Shown here: positions 51,465-60,065 of the stretch, one piece after another | Position numbering within the stretch: position 1 is the stretch's first letter | Layout of the letters: the number at the start of each line of letters is the position of its first letter | Assembly (NCBI GenBank): GCA_903851415.1 | Contig: CAINOE010000211.1 | Location: forward strand, 21,937-85,936 | Direction: 5' to 3' | Length of the DNA: 64,000 nt | Source: an uncultured Rhodopila sp. | GTDB taxonomy: Bacteria > Pseudomonadota > Alphaproteobacteria > Acetobacterales > Acetobacteraceae | The notes under the pieces: generated by a model | What the model saw: the letters and a program-made list of their open reading frames with translations, nothing else | Database searches by the model: none | Told to the model about the DNA's origin: nothing | Made by a program: the position numbers and the translations under genes

Positions 51465-54305
51465 TTAATCATCGCCCGCCACCGCTTCGATCCGGCGGCT
51501 CTCGACCGCATGGGCGTGGTAGGACAACTGCCACTCGCTCTGCCCGTTCGACGGCGAGATCTGCACCGCCGTCACCTTGTACTCCGGACAATTCGTCGCC
51601 CAGTCGGAGTAATCCGTGGTGACGACATTCGCCTGCGTCACCGCATGGTGGAACGTCGTATACACCACGCCCGGCGCCACCCGCTCCGTCAGCAGCGCGC
51701 GCAGGGTCGTCTCGCCCGCCCGGCTGCGCAGGGTCACCCAGTCGCCGTCCCGCACGCCGCGCTCACTCGCGTCATGCGGATGGATCTCCAGCAGATCCTC
51801 CGGATGCCAGGCCACGTTGCCGGTGCGCCTTGTCTGAGCGCCGACATTGTATTGCGACAAAATGCGGCCGGTGGTCAGCAGCAGCGGGAAGCGGGGGCCG
51901 ACCTTCTCGTCCGTCGGGACGTATTCCGTGATGACGAAATTGCCCTTCCCCCGCACGAAATGATCAATATGCATGATCGGCGTGCCCTCCGGCGCCGCAT
52001 CGTTGCACGGCCACTGCATCGCGCCCCGGTCGATCTTCTCGTACGACACGCCCGCAAACGTCGGCGTGGTCCGCGCGATCTCCGCCATGATCTCCGCCGG
52101 GCTCTCGTAATTCATCGCGTAGCCCATGGCGTTGGAGATCGCCTGCGTCGCCTCCCAGTCGCCCAGGCCCGCACGCGGCGCCATCACCTTGCGCACCCGG
52201 TTGATCCGCCGCTCGGCGTTGATGAACGTGCCGTCCTTCTCCAGGAACGTCGCGCCCGGCAGGAAGACATGCGCGAAGTTGGCAGTCTCGTTCAGGAACA
52301 GGTCGTGCACCACGACGCATTCCATCGCCCGCAGCCCGGCCGTGACATGCTTGGTGTCCGGATCGGAGTGCGCGATGTCCTCGCCCTGGATGTAGATCCC
52401 GAGGAACCGGCCCTGCACCGCCGCATCCAGCATGTTGGGGATGCGCAGCCCCGGCTCGGGGTCCAGCTTCACCCCCCACTCGGCCTCGAACACCGCGCGC
52501 GCGGCGGGATCGCCGACATGGCGGTAGCCGGGCAGTTCATGCGGGAAGCTGCCCATGTCGCAGCTTCCCTGCACGTTGTTCTGCCCGCGCAGCGGGTTCA
52601 CGCCGACGCCGCGGCGGCCGATATTGCCCGTCGCCATCGCCAGGTTGGCGATCGCCATCACCGCTGTGCTGCCCTGGCTGTGCTCGGTCACGCCTAACCC
52701 GTAATACAGCGCCCCGTTGCCGCCGGTCGCGAACAGCCGCGCCGCGCCGCGCACCAGATGCGCCGGGACATGCGTCGCCGCCTCGGTCGCCTCCGGGCTG
52801 TGCCGCGGCTCCGCGACGAAGGCGGCCCAGTCGGCGAACGCCTCGGTATCGCAGCGCTCGTTGACGAACGCGTGATCCACCAGACCTTCGGTGACGATGA
52901 CATGCGCCAGGGCGGTCAGCACCGCCACATTCGTGCCCGGCCGCAACGCCAGATGGTACGCCGCCTCCACATGCGGCGTGCGCACCAGGTCGATCCGCCG
53001 CGGATCGATGACGATCAGCTTCGCCCCCTGCCGCAGCCGCCGCTTCATGCGCGAGCCGAACACCGGATGCCCGTCAGTCGGGTTGGCGCCGATGACGATC
53101 ATGACATCGGTGTCGTCGATGCTGTCAAAATCCTGCGTCCCGGCCGAGGTGCCGAAGGTCTGGCCCAGCCCGTACCCCGTCGGCGAGTGGCACACCCGGG
53201 CGCAGGTGTCGGTGTTGTTGTTGCCGAGCGCGGTGCGGGTCAGCTTCTGCACCAGATAGGCTTCCTCGGCGGTGCAGCGCGAGGAAGTGATGACCCCGAC
53301 GGCATCTTTTCCGGCCTTGGCCTGGATGCGCCTGAACTCCGAAGCGACGCGCGCGATCGCCTCGTCCCACGACACCTTGCGCCACGGATCGGTTATCTTC
53401 TCGCGGATCAGGGGCGACAGGATGCGGTCCGGGTGATTGGCATACCCCCAGGCGAAGCGGCCCTTGACGCAGGAATGCCCGTGATTGGCGCGGCCGTCCT
53501 TCCACGGCACCATGCGGATCACCTGGTCGCCGCGCATCTCCGCCTTGAAGCTGCACCCGACGCCGCAATAGGCGCAGGTGGTGACGACGGAGTGCTCCGG
53601 CTGGCCGTATTCGACCACCGACTTGTCCATCAGGGTAGCGGTCGGGCAGGCCTGGACGCAGGCGCCGCAGGAGACGCATTCGCTGGTCAGGAACGGTTCG
53701 TCCATCCCCGCGGCGACCTTCGATTCAAAGCCGCGCCCCTGGATGGTGAGCGCAAAAGTGCCCTGCACCTCCTCGCAGGCGCGCACGCAGCGGGAGCAGA
53801 CGATGCATTTCGACGCATCGAAGTTGAAATACGGGTTCGAACCGTCGACGACGGCGGTGCGGTGGTTCTCGCCTTCGTAGCCGTAGCGCACGTCGCGCAG
53901 CCCGACTTCCCCGGCCGCGTCCTGCAGTTCGCAGTTGCCGTTGGCGGAGCAGGTCAGGCAATCCAGCGGATGGTCGGAGATGTACAGCTCCATCACTCCC
54001 CGCCGCAATTTGCGCAGTTTGTCACTGACGGTGCGGACCTTCATCCCCGGCGCGACCGGGGTGGTGCAGGAGGCGGGGGTGCCGTTGCGGCCCTCGATCT
54101 CCACCAGGCACAGGCGGCAACTGCCGAAGCTTTCCAGCATGTCGGTCGCGCACAGCTTCGGGATCTTGATCCCGGCCTCCATCGAGGCGCGCATCACCGA
54201 CGTGCCCTCCGGCACCGTCACCGCATGGCCGTCCACCGTCAGCGTCACCATGGTGTCGCTGGTAACCGGAGGGGTTCCGTAGTCGATCTCCTGCAGCATC
54301 GGCAT
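51465..54305 (-). CDS. fdsA: NAD-dependent formate dehydrogenase alpha (catalytic) subunit
   Basis: A 946-residue molybdopterin enzyme. The N-terminal [2Fe-2S] domain has cysteines in GSCRLCLVEIEG, the [4Fe-4S] ferredoxin-like pair is KCIVCSRCVRAC and SECVSCGACVQACP, then CAYCGVGCSF opens the catalytic domain. The molybdenum ligand is Cys372 in CARVCHSPT; there is no selenocysteine. It oxidises formate to CO2 with bis-MGD. AAGGAGA precedes the ATG. FdsA-type enzymes are oxygen-tolerant and can also reduce CO2 in relatives. Confidence 0.96.
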   Translation of the reverse strand: MPMLQEIDYGTPPVTSDTMVTLTVDGHAVTVPEGTSVMRASMEAGIKIPKLCATDMLESFGSCRLCLVEIEGRNGTPASCTTPVAPGMKVRTVSDKLRKLRRGVMELYISDHPLDCLTCSANGNCELQDAAGEVGLRDVRYGYEGENHRTAVVDGSNPYFNFDASKCIVCSRCVRACEEVQGTFALTIQGRGFESKVAAGMDEPFLTSECVSCGACVQACPTATLMDKSVVEYGQPEHSVVTTCAYCGVGCSFKAEMRGDQVIRMVPWKDGRANHGHSCVKGRFAWGYANHPDRILSPLIREKITDPWRKVSWDEAIARVASEFRRIQAKAGKDAVGVITSSRCTAEEAYLVQKLTRTALGNNNTDTCARVCHSPTGYGLGQTFGTSAGTQDFDSIDDTDVMIVIGANPTDGHPVFGSRMKRRLRQGAKLIVIDPRRIDLVRTPHVEAAYHLALRPGTNVAVLTALAHVIVTEGLVDHAFVNERCDTEAFADWAAFVAEPRHSPEATEAATHVPAHLVRGAARLFATGGNGALYYGLGVTEHSQGSTAVMAIANLAMATGNIGRRGVGVNPLRGQNNVQGSCDMGSFPHELPGYRHVGDPAARAVFEAEWGVKLDPEPGLRIPNMLDAAVQGRFLGIYIQGEDIAHSDPDTKHVTAGLRAMECVVVHDLFLNETANFAHVFLPGATFLEKDGTFINAERRINRVRKVMAPRAGLGDWEATQAISNAMGYAMNYESPAEIMAEIARTTPTFAGVSYEKIDRGAMQWPCNDAAPEGTPIMHIDHFVRGKGNFVITEYVPTDEKVGPRFPLLLTTGRILSQYNVGAQTRRTGNVAWHPEDLLEIHPHDASERGVRDGDWVTLRSRAGETTLRALLTERVAPGVVYTTFHHAVTQANVVTTDYSDWATNCPEYKVTAVQISPSNGQSEWQLSYHAHAVESRRIEAVAGDD

Positions 54306-54318
54306 CGGGAGTCTCCTT

Positions 54319-55827
54319 CTATGCGGCGGCCAGGCGTTCGGCCCGGCGGAAATCCTCGGGAAAGAAATGCATCGCGCTGAGCACGGGATACGGGATGAAA
54401 CCGCCCAGCGCGCACAGCGACCCGAACTTCATGGTCTGGCAAAGATCGGCCAGCAGTTCGAGATTGGCTTCGACGTCACGACCGGCCAGGATTTTGTCGA
54501 CTGTCTCCACCCCGCGCACCGAGCCGATGCGGCAGGGCGTGCACTTGCCGCAGGATTCCGCGACGCAGAACTCCATGGCGAAGCGGGCCTGCCGGGCCAT
54601 GTCCACGCTGTCGTCGAACACCACCACGCCGCCGTGTCCGATCAGCCCGTCCTTGGCGGCGAAGGCTTCATAGTCGAACGGGGTGTCGAACAGCGCGGGC
54701 GGGAAGTAGGCGCCGAGCGGCCCGCCGACCTGGACGGCACGGACGGGGCGGCCGGAGAGGGTGCCGCCGCCGATATCGTTGACCAGTTCGCCGAGGGTGA
54801 CGCCGAACCCCGCCTCGAACAGCCCCGCATATTTGAGGTTTCCCGCCAACTGTATGGGCATGGTGCCGCGCGAGCGTCCCATGCCGAGCGCCTGGTAGTG
54901 CTCCGCGCCGTCGCGCAGGATGCAGGGCAGGGAGGTCAATGTGACAAGATTGTTGATGACCGTCGGCTGGCCGAACAGGCCCTTGTGCGCCGGCAGCGGC
55001 GGCTTGGCGCGCACCTGGCCGCGCTTGCCCTCCAGGCTTTCCAGCAGCGAGGTTTCCTCGCCGCAGACATAGGCGCCGGCGCCGGAGCGCTGCTCGATGT
55101 CGAAGTCCCGGCCGAGGATGCCGACCGCACGGGCGATGGCCAGCGCCTTGTCGAAGGTGGCGATGGCGTGCGGGTATTCCGAACGGGTGTAGACGTAGCC
55201 CTTGGTTGCCCCGACGGCGAGACCGGCGATGATCATGCCCTCGACCAGGCTGAACGGGTCGCCTTCCATCATCATCCTGTCGGCGTAGGTGCCGGAATCG
55301 CCCTCGTCGGCGTTGCAGACGATATATTTGCGGTCGCCTTTGGCGTCGGCGACGGTCTTCCACTTGATGCCGGTCGGGAAGCCGGCGCCGCCGCGGCCGC
55401 GCAGGCCGGAGGCGAGCACCGTCTCGATGATCGCGGCCGAACCCATGGCGCGGGCTTTCGCCAAACCCTGGAACCCGCCGAAGGCGCGGTAATCCTCCGG
55501 CGACAGCGGATCGACGATGCCGCAACGCTCGAACGTCAGACGGGTCTGGCGGGCAAGGAACGGAATTTCCTCCGGCGCCCCGAGCCGGAGCCGCTGCGCC
55601 GTGCCGGTCAGAAGTCCATCGGCGAGCAGCCCGGGAATGTCGGCCGCCTCCACCGGACCATAGGCGATGCGGCCTTCCGGCGTTTCCACCTCGATCATCG
55701 GCTCCAGCCAGAACAGCCCGCGCGAGCCGGTCCGCACGATGTCGGCGTGGTCCGCCAGCGCCCTGGCGACGGACTCCGCGCCCACGGCCAGGGCGGCGGC
55801 GTCGCGCGGCACGAAGACGCGGGTCAT
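54319..55827 (-). CDS. fdsB: Formate dehydrogenase beta (NADH/FMN) subunit
   Basis: A 502-residue NuoF-like flavoprotein. It has the NADH-binding GRGGAGFPTGIKW, FMN-binding GAGAYVCGEETSLLESLEG, and the C-terminal [4Fe-4S] motif ESCGKCTPCRIGS. The N-terminal 100 residues are an extra thioredoxin-like region usual in FdsB. It transfers electrons from FdsA to NAD+. The start at 55827 overlaps the fdsG stop. Confidence 0.94.
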   Translation of the reverse strand: MTRVFVPRDAAALAVGAESVARALADHADIVRTGSRGLFWLEPMIEVETPEGRIAYGPVEAADIPGLLADGLLTGTAQRLRLGAPEEIPFLARQTRLTFERCGIVDPLSPEDYRAFGGFQGLAKARAMGSAAIIETVLASGLRGRGGAGFPTGIKWKTVADAKGDRKYIVCNADEGDSGTYADRMMMEGDPFSLVEGMIIAGLAVGATKGYVYTRSEYPHAIATFDKALAIARAVGILGRDFDIEQRSGAGAYVCGEETSLLESLEGKRGQVRAKPPLPAHKGLFGQPTVINNLVTLTSLPCILRDGAEHYQALGMGRSRGTMPIQLAGNLKYAGLFEAGFGVTLGELVNDIGGGTLSGRPVRAVQVGGPLGAYFPPALFDTPFDYEAFAAKDGLIGHGGVVVFDDSVDMARQARFAMEFCVAESCGKCTPCRIGSVRGVETVDKILAGRDVEANLELLADLCQTMKFGSLCALGGFIPYPVLSAMHFFPEDFRRAERLAAA

Positions 55828-56294
55828 GTGAGTGTCTCCAGGATGCGGTCCACCCGCGCTGTGCTCAGCCGCCCGACCGGGTCGCCGTCCAGCAGGGCGG
55901 CTGGCGCGGTGGCGCACAGGCCGAGGCAGAACACAGGCTCCAGCGTCAACGCGCCGTCGCGCGATGTCCCGTGCCAATCGATTGCCAAAGCGGATCGCAG
56001 ATGCGCTCCGACTTCATCGCCGCCGACGGACTGGCAGGCTTCGGCGCGGCACAGGCGCAGCACATGCCGCCCCGGCGGGGTGCGGCGGAATTCATGATAG
56101 AAGCTGACGATGCCATGCACTTCGGCGCGGCTGATGTTCAGCGCCGCCGCGATCAGCGGTTCGGCTGACAGCGGAACGCAGCCGAAAACGTGCTGCAGCG
56201 CGTGCAAAATCGGCAGCGCGGCGCCTTCCTTGACTGCAACGGCGGCGATGACGCCGCGCGCTCGGTCCTCATTCCAGGACTCGTGGTCAGCCAT
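55824..56294 (-). CDS. fdsG: Formate dehydrogenase gamma (NuoE-like) subunit
   Basis: A 156-residue NuoE-family [2Fe-2S] protein. The four cysteines are in VLRLCRAEACQSVGG and PVFCLGLCATAPAA. It forms the diaphorase part of FdsABG with FdsB. It is the first gene of the operon fdsG-fdsB-fdsA. Confidence 0.93.
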   Translation of the reverse strand: MADHESWNEDRARGVIAAVAVKEGAALPILHALQHVFGCVPLSAEPLIAAALNISRAEVHGIVSFYHEFRRTPPGRHVLRLCRAEACQSVGGDEVGAHLRSALAIDWHGTSRDGALTLEPVFCLGLCATAPAALLDGDPVGRLSTARVDRILETLT

Positions 56295-56393
56295 TGTATC
56301 CTCCCGGATAGTCCGGACTTCGTTATGCTGAAATGTAAAGAGCCTGCATGGGCAAAAAGCAACAAGCCCGGGCCGTCCGGCGATAGAGAAATT

Positions 56394-56726
56394 CTATCGT
56401 TCCGGCGTGCCGCGGTCGTCGTGCATCAGCAGCCACAACGCCCGCCGCAGCCGCATGATCCCGCCACGGGTCTGGCCGTGCTCGCACATCCGCTCGCCTT
56501 CCGCTGACAGATCGGTCACCTCCCGCGGCGGCGGGGTGGAGGCGAGATGCACCTGGCTGTCAACCCGGGTGTGCAGATACTGGCAATACTCCGGCGTGTC
56601 GCTGGTGACCTCCACCGGATCCGAATCACCGGTCTGCTGCGCCGCGACCTGCTGTCCGGCGGTCACGATCCAGGCACCCGACGCGAGTGCAAGGCAGACC
56701 ATCAGCATGACGCGCACAGGGGACAT
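56394..56726 (-). CDS. Small exported hypothetical protein
   Basis: A 110-residue protein with a signal-like N-terminus (MSPVRVMLMVCLALASGAWIV) and two cysteines (in PEYCQYLHTRV and GERMCEHGQTRGGI). The GQTRGGIMRLRRALWLL end looks conserved-like, but I do not recognise the family. It may be a small periplasmic protein. Independent of both neighbouring operons as far as the sequence shows. Confidence 0.6.
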   Translation of the reverse strand: MSPVRVMLMVCLALASGAWIVTAGQQVAAQQTGDSDPVEVTSDTPEYCQYLHTRVDSQVHLASTPPPREVTDLSAEGERMCEHGQTRGGIMRLRRALWLLMHDDRGTPER

Positions 56727-56765
56727 GACCAACTGAATGCCACACCCGGGCTATTCCCGCGCTGG

Positions 56766-58178
56766 TTAACATATGAAATCGTGTTTAGACTGCAATGCTG
56801 CCGCACGCGGGTCAGGGTCCTCCGGATTGGGCAGCACCAGCACCGCGCGCAGGCCGGGATGGTTGTCCTCCAGCCTCAATTCGCCGCCGTGAAGATTGGC
56901 GACCGCCGCAACCAGCGACAGGCCGAGACCCGATCCGGGCGTGCTGCGGGCGCTTTCCCCACGATAGAACCGTTCCGTCGCGCGCGCCCGCTCTGCCTCC
57001 GGAATGCCCGGCCCCTCGTCGGTAACGGTGATGGCCACCTTGCCCCGGGTCGAGGCCGTTACGCGGACCGTTCCGCCCGCCGGAGAGAATTTGACGGCAT
57101 TATCGACAAGATTGGCGATCGCCTGATGAATCAGCGCCTTGTCGCCGTATGCCGGCACCTCCGCCGCCGTCAGCACCGCCAGCGAGATGCCCTGCTCCTC
57201 CGCCAGCACGCCGTAGAGCTCCTCCACCTCCCCCAGCATCGGCGCAATATCCACCCGGGCAAACGCCGATCGGCGGGTGCCGGCTTCGATTTCGGAGATG
57301 CGCAGGAGCGCCTGGAAGACACCGACAATGCCGTCCAGGTCCAACGTCGCCCGCTCGATCGCCGCGCGGAGATCGTCCGGCGTCTGCGCATGGATCGCGG
57401 CATCCTCCAGCCGCGTCCGCGCCCGGGTTATCGGCGTGCGCAGGTCGTGCGCAATGGCGTTCGATACCTGGCGGACGCCGTCCATCAGGCGGGTGATGCG
57501 CTCCAGCATGTCGTTGATGACCTCGGCGACCTGGTCGAACTCGTCGCCGCGGCCGGTCAGGCGGACCCGCTTGGCCAGGTCGCCGCTGGCGATGGCGGAG
57601 GTGGTGGCGGAAATATTGGCCAGCGTGCGGCGGAACAGGTTGCGCACCACCAGGGCGCCGATGGTCGCCATCAGCCCGACGACGAGGATCGCCCACAACA
57701 GCGCATCGGTCAGCAGGCCGCGCAGCTGCGCCCGCACCTGGACGTCGCGGCCAATCAGAAGGTGAAACCCGCCCGGCAGGTCGAAACGCTGCACATTGGC
57801 CAGCGACCTCATCCCCGCCCGCATCACCTGAAGCTCATACAACCCGCCCGGCGTGCTGACATTCGGCGGCCAGCGTTCCAGGTTGCCGGCGACGCGATGC
57901 ATCGCCCGGTCAGCCAGGAAGTAGATCGCGTCGTCATCGATGTTCTGCGCCAGGCGGTCCTCGATCGTCACGATCAATGACGGCAGGCCGCCCTCCGCCC
58001 AGCGCTCCGACAAGCCTTGCGCGTCGGCGTTGATCGCCGCCTCGGTCTGGCGGTCGAGCAGGCCGGCGGTGGCCCACCACAGGAACAGGGCAAGCGCGGT
58101 GGCGCTGAGGCCAAGCAGCAGCGCGTAAATCGCACCAAAGCGGAATCCGGCGGACCTGAACAGGCCGCGGTCGGTCAT
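56766..58178 (-). CDS. Two-component sensor histidine kinase
   Basis: A 470-residue kinase with an N-terminal helix, a periplasmic loop (about residues 35-155), a second helix, a HAMP linker, the phospho-acceptor histidine in NAIAHDLRTPITRAR, and the ATPase boxes NLVDNAVKFSP, DEGPGIPE and GSGLGLSL. It is 23 bases downstream of an OmpR-type regulator gene, its likely partner, with an HtrA protease upstream, suggesting an envelope-stress role. Confidence 0.88.
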   Translation of the reverse strand: MTDRGLFRSAGFRFGAIYALLLGLSATALALFLWWATAGLLDRQTEAAINADAQGLSERWAEGGLPSLIVTIEDRLAQNIDDDAIYFLADRAMHRVAGNLERWPPNVSTPGGLYELQVMRAGMRSLANVQRFDLPGGFHLLIGRDVQVRAQLRGLLTDALLWAILVVGLMATIGALVVRNLFRRTLANISATTSAIASGDLAKRVRLTGRGDEFDQVAEVINDMLERITRLMDGVRQVSNAIAHDLRTPITRARTRLEDAAIHAQTPDDLRAAIERATLDLDGIVGVFQALLRISEIEAGTRRSAFARVDIAPMLGEVEELYGVLAEEQGISLAVLTAAEVPAYGDKALIHQAIANLVDNAVKFSPAGGTVRVTASTRGKVAITVTDEGPGIPEAERARATERFYRGESARSTPGSGLGLSLVAAVANLHGGELRLEDNHPGLRAVLVLPNPEDPDPRAAALQSKHDFIC

Positions 58179-58201
58179 GTCCCCACCATGAAAGCGGGAT
58201 A

Positions 58202-58885
58202 CTACGGTTGCTCGGCCCGCAACATGTAGCCGGCATTACGAACCGTATGGATCAGCCCGGTCGGGAACGGTTTGTCCACCTTCTGGCGCAAACGGGACAC
58301 ATGCACGTCGATCACGTTGGTCTGCGGGTCGAAATGGTAGTCCCACACCCCCTCCAGCAGCATGGTGCGGGTCACCACCTGGCCGGCGTGGCGCATCAGG
58401 TATTCCAGCAGCCGGAACTCCCGCGGTTGAAGGTCGATCTTCTGGCCGGCGCGCTTGACCTGGCGGGACAGCAGATCAAGTTCGAGGTCTTCCACCACCA
58501 GCTTGGTCACCGGGCCCTCGCCCTTGCCGCGGCGGTTCAGCGCCTCCACCCGGGCGAGCAGCTCGGCGAAGGCGAACGGCTTGGTCAGGTAGTCGTCGCT
58601 GCCGGCCTTCAGCCCCTTCACCCGGTCATCGACCTCGGCCATGGCCGACAGGATCAGCACCGGCACGGCGTTCTTCTGCGCCCGCAGGGTTTCGAGGATT
58701 TTCAGCCCGTCGATGCCGCCGGGCAGCATGCGGTCGAGGATCACCGCGTCGAAGCTTTCGCTGGCCGCCATGAACAGGCCGTCGCGGCCGTTATCCGCAT
58801 GCTCCACCACGTGGCCGGCCTCGCGCAGGCCCCGCACGACGAAACCCGCGACGTCCTTGTCGTCCTCGACCACCAGGATGCGCAT
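58202..58885 (-). CDS. OmpR-family response regulator
   Basis: A 227-residue regulator. The receiver has VVEDDKDV, the phospho-acceptor aspartate in AVILDRMLPGG, and KPF. The winged-helix part includes LQPREFRLLEYLMRHAGQVVTRTMLLEGVW and VIDVHVSRLRQKVD. GAGGAGGACTGT precedes the ATG at 58885. It lies between htrA and the kinase in one operon. Confidence 0.9.
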   Translation of the reverse strand: MRILVVEDDKDVAGFVVRGLREAGHVVEHADNGRDGLFMAASESFDAVILDRMLPGGIDGLKILETLRAQKNAVPVLILSAMAEVDDRVKGLKAGSDDYLTKPFAFAELLARVEALNRRGKGEGPVTKLVVEDLELDLLSRQVKRAGQKIDLQPREFRLLEYLMRHAGQVVTRTMLLEGVWDYHFDPQTNVIDVHVSRLRQKVDKPFPTGLIHTVRNAGYMLRAEQP

Positions 58886-58895
58886 ACAGTCCTCC

Positions 58896-59984
58896 TCAGC
58901 CTGCTTGTTGTTCTGTCGGCCGGCGGCCGACATTGACGGAAAACTCCATCTCCCGCCCCTGGCGGCGGATGGTCACGCGGACGCTGTTGCCCGGAGGCAC
59001 GCCGGCGACGGCGCGGATCAGGCCGCGCGAGCTGTCGATGCGGTCGCCGTTGATGGCGATCACGATGTCCCCCGCCTTGATGCCGGATCTTCCGGCCGGT
59101 CCGTTGCGGTCCAGGCTGGCGATCATCACGCCGTCGTCGCGGTCGTCCACCGACACGCCAAGCCAGCCGCGCTCGATCGATCCCTTGGCGAGAAGCTGGG
59201 CGACGATGCGGTTCACCGCCTCGCTGGGGATGGCGAAGCCGATGCCGACGGAGGCGCCGGTGGGCGAAACGATGACGGAACTGACGCCGATGACCTGGCC
59301 TTCCATGTTGAACACCGGACCGCCCGAGTTCCCCGGATTGATCGGCGCGTCGAGCTGCAGGAAATTGTCGAACGGACCGGACCCCAGGTCGCGGCCCTCG
59401 GCGGAGATGATGCCGACGGACACCGACCCGCCCAGCCCGAACGGGTTGCCGGCCGCCAGGATCCAGTCGCCGACCTCAGCGCGGCGGGAATCGCCCCAGG
59501 ATACGCTGGGGAGGGATTCGTTGGTATGCACCTTGATCACGGCCACGTCGGTCAGTTCGTCCCGGCCGAGCACGCTGGCGGGCAACTGCCGGCCGTCGGT
59601 CAGCGAGACGACGATCTTGTCAGCGTGATCGACGACGTGGTTGTTGGTGACGATGATCCCGGACGGATCGATGATGAAGCCCGACCCGGCGCCGGCCACC
59701 TGCTCATGCCGGTTGCCGAACTTGCGCTTGAACTCCCGTCCCAGCGGCGTATCGCGCAGTTCCGGCGGCAATTCGTTCAGCATCTCGCCGCCGGAAACGG
59801 TTTCGGTCACGGCGATGTTGACCACCGCCGGCAGCACTTTCTTGACCAGCGGGGCGAGGCTCTCGGGGGCCGCGCGCGCCAGGGCGTATTGCGGACCGCA
59901 GTCGGAGAGCAGCAGCGCAAGAGTAAGCACCAGCCCCCGCGAGACTTGCCGCCAGGACGGGCGGAGGTACGAATCGGGTTGCAT
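58896..59984 (-). CDS. HtrA/Deg-family periplasmic serine protease
   Basis: A 362-residue protease with a signal/anchor N-terminus (LVLTLALLLSDCG), and the trypsin-like triad: His in VTNNHVV, Asp in DELTDVAVIK, Ser in NPGNSGGPVF. One PDZ domain follows (RGWLGVSV through DIVIAINGDRI), as in DegS-type proteases; DegP has two. It would degrade or process envelope proteins. The two-component pair downstream may regulate or respond to it. Confidence 0.9.
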   Translation of the reverse strand: MQPDSYLRPSWRQVSRGLVLTLALLLSDCGPQYALARAAPESLAPLVKKVLPAVVNIAVTETVSGGEMLNELPPELRDTPLGREFKRKFGNRHEQVAGAGSGFIIDPSGIIVTNNHVVDHADKIVVSLTDGRQLPASVLGRDELTDVAVIKVHTNESLPSVSWGDSRRAEVGDWILAAGNPFGLGGSVSVGIISAEGRDLGSGPFDNFLQLDAPINPGNSGGPVFNMEGQVIGVSSVIVSPTGASVGIGFAIPSEAVNRIVAQLLAKGSIERGWLGVSVDDRDDGVMIASLDRNGPAGRSGIKAGDIVIAINGDRIDSSRGLIRAVAGVPPGNSVRVTIRRQGREMEFSVNVGRRPTEQQAG

Positions 59985-60065
59985 GATGCTGGGCCATCTC
60001 CGGTGCGCGGGGCGTATCGGTAACCAGATGGCACGTGACCAGTGATGTAACAAGAATCTGTTGGA

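Noticed and set aside
52758..54380. A 540-codon plus-strand open frame opposite fdsA
   Set aside because: fdsA is unambiguous on the other strand; the plus-strand product is compositionally biased and shows no motif.
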